Origin: AG-339-G14 sp902553315
GTDB taxonomy: Bacteria > Pseudomonadota > Gammaproteobacteria > Magnimaribacterales > AG-339-G14
NCBI GenBank assembly: GCA_902553315.1
Contig: CACDKN010000005.1
Span: 40,628-104,627 of the forward strand
DNA: 64,000 bases
Reading direction: 5' to 3'
Of this stretch, positions 34,218-42,093 are shown in pieces; the first letter of the stretch is position 1, and each line of letters starts with the position of its first letter. The notes under the pieces were generated by a model that was not told the DNA's origin, searched no databases, and saw only the letters and a program-made list of their open reading frames with translations. Made by a program: the position numbers and the translations under genes.

Positions 34218-35585
34218 ATGAAAAAACTACTTTCTTCTTTTGAAGAGCTTTCTAAATTAAAACCCTCAAATTCTATTGAATCTTCTTATTCTGATCAATT
34301 CATAAAATTTAAATCATACAATATGAATTATTCAAATGAAGTAAAATCGCTTTTTAATAAAATTGACAAAGAGATAAATGTTGATGAATCCCTTGAAGCA
34401 CTTATTTCTGGAGATTTGGTAAACGAATCTGAAAATAGAGCAGCTTTTCACCCAAAACTTAGAAATCAATCTGAACAGTTCTTAAAAACTGGTTTTCCAA
34501 AAATAAAGAAACTTAAAGATGAATTAATTACAAATAATAAAAAAAATATAGTTATTTTAGGAATCGGAGGTTCTTATGAAGGGTCAAATCTCCTGCTTGA
34601 AGCTTTAAAAAGTTTTTCAAATGAGATCTTCAATTTTTATTTCATAAATGGTCCAGACGACAATGAGTTTCATGAAGTAATGAATGGTTTGCCAGCGAGT
34701 GAGACTACTTTCATCGTTTCATCAAAATCTTTAACTACTCATGAAACTTTGGAAAGTTTAAAACATGCAAAAAAATGGCTTAAAAAAAATTCATACGAAG
34801 AATCTGTAAAATCGAATTTTATCGTCTTAACTGCAAATGAAAAGGAAGCTAAAACTCTTTTCAAAGAAAAAAATATTTTTTTAATCGATGACGAAATTGG
34901 AGGTAGATACTCTGTTTGGAGCAATATTTCAATTCCCGCGATTTTAGATATAGAAGAGAATTATATTAAATTTCTTCAGGGAGGTAATAAAGTCGATAGA
35001 TTAATAACATCCGATAAATCTTTTAAAGAATTTATTAAAGATCTTAGCTACAAAGATATATGGGAAAATAATTTTCTTAACTTCAATAATAGAATTTTAC
35101 TCTCTTATTCTTGGCCGCTTAGGTCTTTCCCTAATTACGCACAACAACTTGAAATGGAATCCCTTGGAAAACCAGCTAATCCAAAATCCATTTTTAAAAA
35201 AACGAGTCAAACTATATTTGGAGGTTTTGGACCTAAAGCACAACATTCTTATTTCCAACAATTACATCAGGGAACAGAAAACTATAGTGTTGATTTTTTT
35301 TCAAACATTGAGGATCGCGTTGATGAGAAACTTATTTCAAAGCAATTACAGTCTCAATTAACTCTTTTTAAAAACTGTCCCGAAGAATTAAAGGGCTCGA
35401 AAGAGGAAGTTAAAGCTAATGTAAACCTTAACCACTTCGAATTAGCCAAAATTGATCCTTTTCATTTAGGTTACTTAATAGCTTTATGGGAATATAGAAC
35501 TTTTATAACAGCTAAGATACTGCAAATAAATCCATTTGATCAATTCGGAGTAGAGGCAGGAAAAAAGCTTACTGAAAAACTTTAA
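34218..35585 (+). CDS. pgi: Glucose-6-phosphate isomerase, short form
   Basis: A 455-residue SIS-domain enzyme interconverting glucose-6-P and fructose-6-P. GIGGSYEGSNLL (about 115-126), SSKSLTTHETL, GGRYSVWS, QLEMESLGKP, GPKAQHSYFQQLHQGT and NPFDQFGVEAGKKL align with the catalytic motifs of Pgi, including the Glu (EMESLGK) and His (QHSYFQ) near the active site. E. coli Pgi has 549 residues, so about 90 are missing, mostly N-terminal and in loops. A TATAAT box at 34199-34204 would give a leader of only about 7 bases. The stop abuts the convergent GST stop. Confidence 0.92.
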   Translation: MKKLLSSFEELSKLKPSNSIESSYSDQFIKFKSYNMNYSNEVKSLFNKIDKEINVDESLEALISGDLVNESENRAAFHPKLRNQSEQFLKTGFPKIKKLKDELITNNKKNIVILGIGGSYEGSNLLLEALKSFSNEIFNFYFINGPDDNEFHEVMNGLPASETTFIVSSKSLTTHETLESLKHAKKWLKKNSYEESVKSNFIVLTANEKEAKTLFKEKNIFLIDDEIGGRYSVWSNISIPAILDIEENYIKFLQGGNKVDRLITSDKSFKEFIKDLSYKDIWENNFLNFNNRILLSYSWPLRSFPNYAQQLEMESLGKPANPKSIFKKTSQTIFGGFGPKAQHSYFQQLHQGTENYSVDFFSNIEDRVDEKLISKQLQSQLTLFKNCPEELKGSKEEVKANVNLNHFELAKIDPFHLGYLIALWEYRTFITAKILQINPFDQFGVEAGKKLTEKL

Positions 35586-36200
35586 TTAACTACCAGTAGT
35601 TATTGCCTTTACAAAAGCGGGTCTAGCTTTAATTCTTTCTACGTATCCTTTCAAGTTTGGCATTTCATCGGTTACACAACCTAAATCTGAAAGCTTTGTA
35701 CAACAATGTCCAGTCATAAATTCAACACCAGAAAAATCACCTATCAGGTATTCTTTACCTTCAAGAGCAATCTCTATAGCTTGTAATGATTTTGTAGCAA
35801 GTCTTTGAGCTTGACCAAGAACTGTTTCGTCTCTTCTTTCAGGCGGTAAAAGAATAGTGTGAACGACGATAGTATTCATTGGTTGAGCAATCATGCCCTC
35901 ACAAAAATGGAACCATTGGAGATAGTAAGGAAATTCGGAAGAATCTATACTTGGTTTTAAACCTCCATTCTTATGTTTTTCCAATACATAATCAATAATT
36001 GCGCCTGACTCATAAATACTTATATCGCCATCTTCGAGAACTGGAATTCTTCCTAATGGGTGACGCTTTCTATGCTCCTCAGATTTCAAGGCCTCTGGAT
36101 GAAATGGCATCAAGTTTAATTCGTAGGGTAACTTAAGCTCTTCTAAAAGCCACAAAATCCTTTCTGCTCTTGACGCGGGTGCAAAGTGAAGTTTTAACAT
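35586..36200 (-). CDS. Glutathione S-transferase family protein
   Basis: A 204-residue GST starting at ATG 36198-36200, which has a strong ribosome site (GGAGAG, 4-5 bases upstream); an upstream ATG at 36254 would add 18 atypical residues. The N-terminal thioredoxin-like domain (KLHFAPASRAERILWLLEELKLPYEL...HPLGRIPVLEDGDISIYESGAI) has the cis-Pro and ES glutathione motif, with Ser near residue 9 as the likely thiol-activating residue. The C-terminal helical domain has YLIGDFSGVEFMTGHC, where most GSTs have FTxADI. The substrate is unknown. Confidence 0.9.
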   Translation of the reverse strand: MLKLHFAPASRAERILWLLEELKLPYELNLMPFHPEALKSEEHRKRHPLGRIPVLEDGDISIYESGAIIDYVLEKHKNGGLKPSIDSSEFPYYLQWFHFCEGMIAQPMNTIVVHTILLPPERRDETVLGQAQRLATKSLQAIEIALEGKEYLIGDFSGVEFMTGHCCTKLSDLGCVTDEMPNLKGYVERIKARPAFVKAITTGS

Positions 36201-36359
36201 TTTTCTCTCCAGTAAATTTAAAACTACTTTAATACATTGTTCAAAAGTTTCCAACGGATAATAGAAACTGAACGAATTGCACTAATTGAAGTCAAAAAAT
36301 CTATATTTAAATAATTACAAGTTCTAATCGAGCTAGTTTTTATTGTTTACCATATCGAT

Positions 36360-36464
36360 ATGAAAAATTATATTCAGTCAGTTTTATTATTTTTTAAGGT
36401 ATATCCAGTATTTGCCATTAGCTTTTTTATGGGTGGATACTTTATCGGTTTAGTTTATTTTTAA
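36360..36464 (+). CDS. Possible 34-residue single-helix membrane peptide in the 36201-36504 gap
   Basis: The only gap of about 300 bases in the window (36201-36504). It contains one small plus-strand ORF that begins MKNYIQSVLLFFKVYP and ends GGYFIGLVYF. The centre is hydrophobic and would span the membrane once. No convincing Shine-Dalgarno is present, and a chance AT-rich ORF of this length is not unlikely. The rest of the gap shows the upstream region of the GST gene and no RNA gene, terminator hairpin or repeat that I can see. Conservation in relatives would decide. Confidence 0.28.
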   Translation: MKNYIQSVLLFFKVYPVFAISFFMGGYFIGLVYF

Positions 36465-36504
36465 AAGTTTCTCAATCTCCCTTAAAACAAAATAAGATAT
36501 TTGG

Positions 36505-37299
36505 CTATTTAAAAAGACAAATAGCTCTTACTTCTATGCTTTCACGATGTGAAACACCTTTTCTCAATGAAGGCTCATCAAAGGCGCTGTGTAAAGTAGG
36601 CAAAAAAGGTTTCTCAAGAGAATCGAAAGTTTTAAACATTAATACTTCGTCTTTCTTCATCTTTGGATAGTAATACCATTGATGCTGATCGTTAAAACTT
36701 GATTGATAAATTTCAACTGTAAATCCTTCTTCGCCATCTAAATAATTGAAAAGATCAGTAGGTATTAGCTCCTCTTCAGATACAGTAGATGAATCACAAA
36801 CAGCAAAAGGGGCATCGAATCCATCTTCATCAAATCTTCTCCAAAGATTAAATACAGAAATTTTTGATGGTGTGAAAGTTGTATTTTCTATTATGGGTTT
36901 TAATGTCTGGCTAAAATTTGGCGTGAAGTCATTGTGAACTAGTCTATGAGCGCCAAGCCTTTTTCCTTTTTGCGCTTCTAATTCGTTTCTTGTAATGTGA
37001 GATACTATAAAAACCTCATCAGCACTTGACTCTTTTTTTGCCAATTCTTGCATTTCTAAATAATAAGTAGATGCAACAGATTGATCATCATAGAAATCTT
37101 CTACGGAAGATTTGTGATTAAGTAATTTAAACCCTTCTCTCTTGAAAGAGGTTGCTTTTGATCTTGCGTTAATTACTTCTCTTTCAAAGCTTTTATGATC
37201 AGGTCTTTGTGGATCGGGCTCTGCTAAACCAAAATTAGGTTTTGACTCCCCCTTTTTTAAAGGCTTTCTATAGAAAAAATCTGCTTTTACTGAATTCAT
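36505..37299 (-). CDS. CmcJ/NvfI-family non-haem oxygenase-like protein
   Basis: A 264-residue protein matching the CmcJ/NvfI family, whose fungal and actinobacterial members act in natural-product oxidation (cephamycin CmcJ, novofumigatonin NvfI endoperoxidase). Visible motifs are VHNDFTPNF (His122, Asp124), NLWRR, FAVCDSST, WYYYPKMKKDEVLMFKTFDS, LHSAFDEP (His237) and RESIEVRAICLF (Arg258). His-x-Asp...His plus Arg resembles the iron and 2-oxoglutarate sites of related dioxygenases. A metal role is inference. It stands alone, divergent from the SGNH gene; no biosynthetic cluster surrounds it. Confidence 0.75.
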   Translation of the reverse strand: MNSVKADFFYRKPLKKGESKPNFGLAEPDPQRPDHKSFEREVINARSKATSFKREGFKLLNHKSSVEDFYDDQSVASTYYLEMQELAKKESSADEVFIVSHITRNELEAQKGKRLGAHRLVHNDFTPNFSQTLKPIIENTTFTPSKISVFNLWRRFDEDGFDAPFAVCDSSTVSEEELIPTDLFNYLDGEEGFTVEIYQSSFNDQHQWYYYPKMKKDEVLMFKTFDSLEKPFLPTLHSAFDEPSLRKGVSHRESIEVRAICLFK

Positions 37300-37361
37300 T
37301 GTAAAATTATCTCATATTTTAATGGGTAGCTAGTCTAAATGGACAAAATCAAAACTTTTTT

Positions 37362-38153
37362 ATGAATTTAATATTTTTTAAAAAATGTATTTTATTCCTC
37401 ATTGTCTTCTCTGGTAATTTATTTTGTCTCCAACCGGAAATTAAAGGTATTGATTCGTTCAAGCCAAAAAATATTCTAATGGTTGGAAACAGTTTTATTT
37501 ATTTCAATAATGGTATGCACAACCCTTTAGAAGCTCTTGTAAAAAAAGATTTAGAATTAAAGAAAAATTTTAAAATTAGGAAAATTACAATCAGCGGAGC
37601 ATCTTTATCTTGGCATGAAATAAAATCTTACGTGAGTAACCCCAATATAGGTTCTTTTACTTTTGACAACGAAAATAATTTAATTAATCTTTCTGTCGAA
37701 CCGTTCGACGTTTTAATAATGCATGACTGCAGCAGATGCCCAATTAACAAAAAAAGTGATTTTCATAGAATAATTAAGAAGCATTCCAATGATTTAAAAG
37801 AAATTGGAATTGAGCCTGTACTCATGATGACTTGGCCTTTCAAAGATGAGCCAAAAATGATCGAAGCACTCTCTAATGAATACATAAAAGCCGCTAATGA
37901 AAACAAAATACTTGTTATACCTGTCGGACTTGCATTTGCAAAAGCAAATGAAAAGTTTTCAAAAATAAATCTTTACACCTCTGATAACAGACATCCTAGC
38001 AAGGCTGGGACATATTTGGGTGCATGCGTTATTTTTTCAGCCTTATATAAAAAATCTCCTGAAAATAATCCTTACCATTTTGGTCTTGAACCAGAGATTG
38101 CGAAAAATTTGCAAAAACTTGCTTGGGAAGTTACTGAAAAATTTTACAAATAG
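37362..38153 (+). CDS. Secreted SGNH/GDSL-like hydrolase
   Basis: A 263-residue protein with a signal peptide (about 1-22; Cys22 lacks a proper lipobox). SGNH block I is ILMVGNSFIYFNNG with Ser44; block V is SDNRHPS with Asp208 and His211, followed by AGTYLGACVIF. The central VLIMHDCSRCP is a beta strand near the Asn block. The overall form is like DUF4886-type SGNH proteins. Exported esterase or deacetylase activity is likely, but the substrate is unknown. It has its own divergent upstream gap of 62 bases, shared with the CmcJ-like gene. Confidence 0.75.
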   Translation: MNLIFFKKCILFLIVFSGNLFCLQPEIKGIDSFKPKNILMVGNSFIYFNNGMHNPLEALVKKDLELKKNFKIRKITISGASLSWHEIKSYVSNPNIGSFTFDNENNLINLSVEPFDVLIMHDCSRCPINKKSDFHRIIKKHSNDLKEIGIEPVLMMTWPFKDEPKMIEALSNEYIKAANENKILVIPVGLAFAKANEKFSKINLYTSDNRHPSKAGTYLGACVIFSALYKKSPENNPYHFGLEPEIAKNLQKLAWEVTEKFYK

Positions 38154-38169
38154 TTTTTTTTAGAAAAAG

Positions 38170-39078
38170 TTAGTTAGCTAGAATTTTCCTTAAAACTGGT
38201 AAATAACCTTTGGAAATCTCCATATCATTAATTAAATCTTTATTTGCAAGGAATCTGTGCGCTTTAGGCAAGTTGTACCAAGGACAAAAAGTAAATAAAT
38301 GGTGTTCGATGTGGTAATTAACATTTAAAGGGGCTAAAAAATATCTCAAATACCATGGTACTAAAGTAGTTCTTGTAAAAGTAAAGTCATCACTTCCTTT
38401 AAGACCAGAATGTTCAGTGATACTTCTTATCCTATAAAACAAACTAAAAAAAGTTAACATCGGAATCCACCACAAAAACAAATAAAGCCACCCATATCCG
38501 AAATAAAATAAGATCCCAAAAATCGCTAAGTTTGTTATTAAGAAGCCCTTTAGTTTGGTTATAAATCTAGCGATGCTTTTAAAAATAGAGTCTTCATTAC
38601 CCCATGCTGACATCAAAGCAGCGAAATATCTTCTGAAGCCAGCGACCCCTGTTAAATCCCGAATGAATTTTCTTACTAAACTTTTCCAAGAAGTTGGAAA
38701 AGCAGCGGTAAGGCCCAAATCTGGATCCTTTTCTGTATCTGTAAATTTATGATGTTGTGAGTGTACTTTTCTATAAGAGACCGTATCAGTCATTACTGGA
38801 TAAGCGCATAACCATTGTGACGCTAAGTCATTTAATTTTCTATTTTTAAAAATCAAGCCGTGAGCACCATCGTGCATAAATACGACCATCTGAAACTGTT
38901 TGGCAGCTATGATTATTGCTGAAATAAAAAAAGTTATTAAATTTGGGAATAAAATGTATAAAACAAATGCAAGAATCACCTGAGTCCACATGGAAACAAG
39001 AGTGAAAATATTAATGAAATCTTTTTTTTGCTTCAACTCTTTTAATTCAGCAGGATTTAATAAATTTTCTGAGAACAT
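38170..39078 (-). CDS. Membrane fatty acid desaturase-like protein
   Basis: A 302-residue membrane diiron protein with three histidine boxes: HDGAH (69-73), HSQHH (106-110) and HIEHH (256-260), plus EHSG near 222-225. Long hydrophobic segments lie between them (about 28-66 and 176-215). It fits the FA_desaturase family (acyl-lipid or carotenoid-type). Substrate and bond position are not predictable. The gene converges with the SGNH gene (16-base gap) and follows the Mpo1-like gene by 30 bases, so both may act on membrane fatty acids. Confidence 0.88.
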   Translation of the reverse strand: MFSENLLNPAELKELKQKKDFINIFTLVSMWTQVILAFVLYILFPNLITFFISAIIIAAKQFQMVVFMHDGAHGLIFKNRKLNDLASQWLCAYPVMTDTVSYRKVHSQHHKFTDTEKDPDLGLTAAFPTSWKSLVRKFIRDLTGVAGFRRYFAALMSAWGNEDSIFKSIARFITKLKGFLITNLAIFGILFYFGYGWLYLFLWWIPMLTFFSLFYRIRSITEHSGLKGSDDFTFTRTTLVPWYLRYFLAPLNVNYHIEHHLFTFCPWYNLPKAHRFLANKDLINDMEISKGYLPVLRKILAN

Positions 39079-39108
39079 TAGATATTATTAATTTGTTTTA
39101 AAGGGTTT

Positions 39109-39447
39109 TTAAACTTTAACTCCAGCTTTTGTTAATTCTCTCTTTAAATTACCTGTTAAAAGTAAATAAACCATGTGGTGGTCACCTTTTAAAGACCAAA
39201 GAGGATAAGAAAAAGTTGCAGGTTTATTTTTTTCATAAAAAAAATGTCCAACCCAAGCTGGACCGTATCCTGCAAGAAGAATCAAAGGAAGCAACAAAAA
39301 ATTTTGTGAGAAGATTAGCGTCCAAAAGAGTGTCTGATAACCTATTGTTCCAAAGTAATGAAGCATGCGAGTACTTTTTCTACTGTGTTCTCTCAAATAA
39401 AAAGGAAAGAAATCTTTGTAGTTTTGATATCTTTTTATATTTTCCAT
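39109..39447 (-). CDS. Mpo1-like (DUF962) membrane protein
   Basis: A 112-residue protein with two hydrophobic segments (about 33-46 and 49-62). The DUF962/Mpo1 histidines are in place: His21 (YLREHSRKSTRMLH), His30, His68 (GHFFYEKNKPATF) and His90-91 (GDHHMV). Yeast Mpo1 is an iron dioxygenase that removes one carbon from 2-hydroxy fatty acids by alpha-oxidation. It precedes the desaturase by 30 bases and follows the Nmad3 gene by 29, giving a plausible lipid pair. The activity in bacteria is inferred. Confidence 0.78.
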   Translation of the reverse strand: MENIKRYQNYKDFFPFYLREHSRKSTRMLHYFGTIGYQTLFWTLIFSQNFLLLPLILLAGYGPAWVGHFFYEKNKPATFSYPLWSLKGDHHMVYLLLTGNLKRELTKAGVKV

Positions 39448-39476
39448 AATTAATTATAACAATTTTTTTTACTTCA

Positions 39477-40271
39477 TCATTCATGGTTCAAGATTAGATT
39501 AATAGCCCATTTAGCTACTTTAGGATTTTTTTCTACATCTAAGATAAATTCCTGACCAAACCCTTTGTAAGCAACCTTTAAATTTTTTTTATCACGCCAT
39601 TTCAACCGATTAAGAAAAATATTTTTACTACTTAAAAATTCAACTGGAAGCTTCCAATTTGATCTCGTCATATGTGGTTCAGTTAAAATTAAATTTTTAT
39701 GAGTTTTTTTGAACAATCCTGATCCATTACAATTAAAAATTTTTTTATCAAAAGACAATTTTTTTGCACCAATATACAAGGTATTATTTTTGTACCTACT
39801 AACGTCTTCGAAGCCATGTGGATGTTGCAAATTATTTTCTAAAAGAAATTTTTTTATTTTTTTCTCGCCCTCAATAATTTTATTTATTTGCAACCATCCA
39901 AATATATGATGTAGGTCTCTTCCAGATCTTGACAAATTTTTAAACCAACCAAAAAATAAGAACAAATCTCCGGTTTGGATATCCTTGTTTTTTAGTTCAG
40001 TTTGCGCTGCATTCGCTTGACCAAAAATACCTATTTCTTGATCAAGTCTTGGATCAAAATGGCAAAAGGTCTCAGACGAAACTGAACATTTAATTTTTTT
40101 TATGAAATCCTCTCCATTAAATTCATCAAATTTTAAATCTAAGTATCTGTGTGGAGATTTTTCTTTTTGTGGAATTGGTAAAGAAAATATCCTTCCATCG
40201 TTTAAGATTGGAGAAGGTCCACCGCCAGCACTTGAATCAAAGCCTTTGCGACTTAAGATTAGCCTCTTCAA
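39477..40271 (-). CDS. Nmad3-like (nucleotide modification associated domain 3) protein
   Basis: A 264-residue soluble protein whose N terminus, LILSRKGFDSSAGGGPSPILNDGRIFSLPIP (broken pattern: SRKGFDSS, GGGPSP, DGRIFSLPIP), matches what I know as Nmad3, a domain predicted to act in modified-base pathways of phages and bacteria. Later features are FCHFDPRLD, GDLFLFFGWF and HHIFGWLQI. No phage, methylase or base-modification gene is next to it. It lies 5 bases after the PhlG-like gene, so it is transcribed with the GST/DoxX/PhlG group. Function is unproven. Confidence 0.7.
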   Translation of the reverse strand: MKRLILSRKGFDSSAGGGPSPILNDGRIFSLPIPQKEKSPHRYLDLKFDEFNGEDFIKKIKCSVSSETFCHFDPRLDQEIGIFGQANAAQTELKNKDIQTGDLFLFFGWFKNLSRSGRDLHHIFGWLQINKIIEGEKKIKKFLLENNLQHPHGFEDVSRYKNNTLYIGAKKLSFDKKIFNCNGSGLFKKTHKNLILTEPHMTRSNWKLPVEFLSSKNIFLNRLKWRDKKNLKVAYKGFGQEFILDVEKNPKVAKWAINLILNHE

Positions 40272-40276
40272 AACTT

Positions 40277-40942
40277 TTATGAATTATTATAGTAATTGTA
40301 AAGTATAGGAATAAACTTTTCGCTTTCTCCTGACTCCTCAATATTGTGTTGCATCCAAGCTTTGAGTATCTCTTCTGAAACCAAAAACTTGGTTATCAAC
40401 CAAGTAAATAGTTTACCTATGATTGGCATGTCGCTTCCTATGATCAACTCTGTAAAAAACAAAACACCCTCAGGACTATCTTTGTAGGCATGTATTAACT
40501 CCCCGCCTTTAAAACCAAACATACCCAATTGAAAATTATATTCTTCATTGTCAAATCTTGTAATAAGCACGCTCTCATTTATTAAATGGCCTCCAAAAGT
40601 TTCTTTTATATGCATTTTTGAACCCGCCATTACTCTTCCATTGTCATCCAATAACTTCTTTTTCCAATAAACTTTAATGTGGTCGTGAGGATGCCAAAGA
40701 TGATACCTTGGAACTTCTTGACCATTGAAATCTGAACCGTTGTAAGTTGTAGTTTCATCGATGTGTTCAAACCACCATCTCAGATGTTTCACAGAAACGC
40801 CTTTCATCGGTGCGTGATGAATTGTTGCTTTCATTCCACCATTTGCCGTCTTCTCAAAAAAAGTTTTGGCAGAGTTAAAAGGCTTCATGGGCCCAAAAAA
40901 ACCTATTTTTTGTTTGGAATTTTCCATCTCTATGTTTTTCAT
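40277..40942 (-). CDS. PhlG-like (DAPG hydrolase domain) zinc C-C hydrolase
   Basis: A 221-residue protein resembling the catalytic domain of 2,4-diacetylphloroglucinol hydrolase PhlG, which cuts a C-C bond beside an aromatic ring. RWWFEHI (55-61), YHLWHPHDHI (80-89, with His84/86/88) and MQHNIEESG (198-205, His199 and Glu203 in the H-x3-E spacing of PhlG His270/Glu274) are visible; Glu114 could be the fourth zinc ligand. It is shorter than PhlG (about 295). The start is ATG 40942, or ATG 40927 with AGAG before it. It lies 1 base after doxX. The true substrate is unknown. Confidence 0.65.
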   Translation of the reverse strand: MKNIEMENSKQKIGFFGPMKPFNSAKTFFEKTANGGMKATIHHAPMKGVSVKHLRWWFEHIDETTTYNGSDFNGQEVPRYHLWHPHDHIKVYWKKKLLDDNGRVMAGSKMHIKETFGGHLINESVLITRFDNEEYNFQLGMFGFKGGELIHAYKDSPEGVLFFTELIIGSDMPIIGKLFTWLITKFLVSEEILKAWMQHNIEESGESEKFIPILYNYYNNS

Positions 40943-40943
40943 T

Positions 40944-41339
40944 TTATCTGGAAGGGTTAAAATTAGGTGTGGTGATCAAATAAGCCCAATAAAATATCCC
41001 AAACTGTAAGGCCAAGCGAAAATATAACAGATATAGAGGGTAATCAGGAAAACTTTCTGGAGAAAGCGCCATGTAAATATTTGCTGGATAAACAGCAACA
41101 ATCAATGCTGCCAACCCCCAAGCAGCAAACTTTCTAATTCTTGAAATTAAAATCCCAACTCCGCCGAGAATCTCAAAAAATCCGCTTATCAATACCGCTT
41201 TTAAATGAAAAGGGAAGCTTGGAGGCATTATCTTGAGATAAAACTCAGGGTTAATGAAATGATCAAATCCAACATAAATAAAAATAAAAGAAAAAATTAA
41301 TAAGGCTAATTTTCGCCAGATACCTTTAGGTAAATCCAT
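40944..41339 (-). CDS. DoxX-family membrane protein
   Basis: A 131-residue protein with four membrane helices (about 12-28, 44-63, 72-90 and 102-122). YVGFDHFINPEFYLKIMPPSFPFHLKAVLISGFFEILGGVGILI fits the DoxX/YphA pattern. In sulfur and thiol metabolism DoxX relatives act as quinone-linked partners, and mycobacterial DoxX works in membrane oxidoreductase complexes. Here it lies between a GST (8 bases) and the PhlG-like gene (1 base), so it may anchor or supply electrons to a detoxification step. Family call from topology and motif. Confidence 0.75.
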   Translation of the reverse strand: MDLPKGIWRKLALLIFSFIFIYVGFDHFINPEFYLKIMPPSFPFHLKAVLISGFFEILGGVGILISRIRKFAAWGLAALIVAVYPANIYMALSPESFPDYPLYLLYFRLALQFGIFYWAYLITTPNFNPSR

Positions 41340-41347
41340 TGATTCAA

Positions 41348-42091
41348 TTAGGAAGTCAATTCTAATATTCTTTTAAAACCTGTAATGTTCGCTTTTGCAA
41401 TATTTTCCATGGATGGAGGATTCTCGCTGATATCGCCTAGCTCCTTTAAGACTAGATGAGCATCGTCATGCCCTTCCACATTTGTCATATCTTCAATCCA
41501 ACGCTCAATGTTCTTCAGAGGACTAAAATCATAAAGATTCGTATAACAATCTCGCAATTGACCAATTTCAACATAGGCTGCTAAATCTGCTAATGTCACT
41601 TGATCTCCAGTGATAAACCTATTCTTTTCTAACCAATTGGTATTTAAAGCATTTAATGAGTCTTTAAAAGACTTTTCAGCATTTCCAATTAAAATTTCAG
41701 GAAGATTTAAATCAGTTCTTACCTTTGGAGCAAAATAAGCTATAGAAGCCTCCTTAACTTTTCGATGATGATAATGAAGAAAATCATCAACTTTTGCACG
41801 TTTTTCATTATCTTTCGGATAAAAGTCGAACCATTCAAATTTATTACATAAGTAACACATAATTGCGTGAGATTCAGAAAGCAAAAAACCTGTGCTTGGA
41901 TCTTCCAATGCAGGTATTGTTGCGTTCGGAAACTTTTCTAAATAAGTTGGATGACGAGTTCCATTTTCTTGTTTGGATCCTGGCATTGTTAAAACTAATT
42001 CAAAGGGCATTTTTTTATTCAAAACTAACCATATTAGGGACCTACAAGCTTGAGACATTGGGACGCCATAAATTTTTAAAAGGCTACTCAT
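41348..42091 (-). CDS. Glutathione S-transferase family protein
   Basis: A 247-residue GST of theta-like form: LKIYGVPMSQACRSLIWLVLNKKMPFEL with Ser near residue 14 as catalytic candidate, then FPNATIPALEDPSTGFLLSESHAIMCYL (cis-Pro and ES glutathione motif) and the C-terminal FITGDQVTLADLAAYVEI (N-capping box). It starts 2 bases after the YghU-like GST stop and leads into doxX. Two adjacent, non-identical GSTs in one transcript suggest sequential or paired action. The substrate is unknown. Confidence 0.9.
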   Translation of the reverse strand: MSSLLKIYGVPMSQACRSLIWLVLNKKMPFELVLTMPGSKQENGTRHPTYLEKFPNATIPALEDPSTGFLLSESHAIMCYLCNKFEWFDFYPKDNEKRAKVDDFLHYHHRKVKEASIAYFAPKVRTDLNLPEILIGNAEKSFKDSLNALNTNWLEKNRFITGDQVTLADLAAYVEIGQLRDCYTNLYDFSPLKNIERWIEDMTNVEGHDDAHLVLKELGDISENPPSMENIAKANITGFKRILELTS

Positions 42092-42093
42092 AA

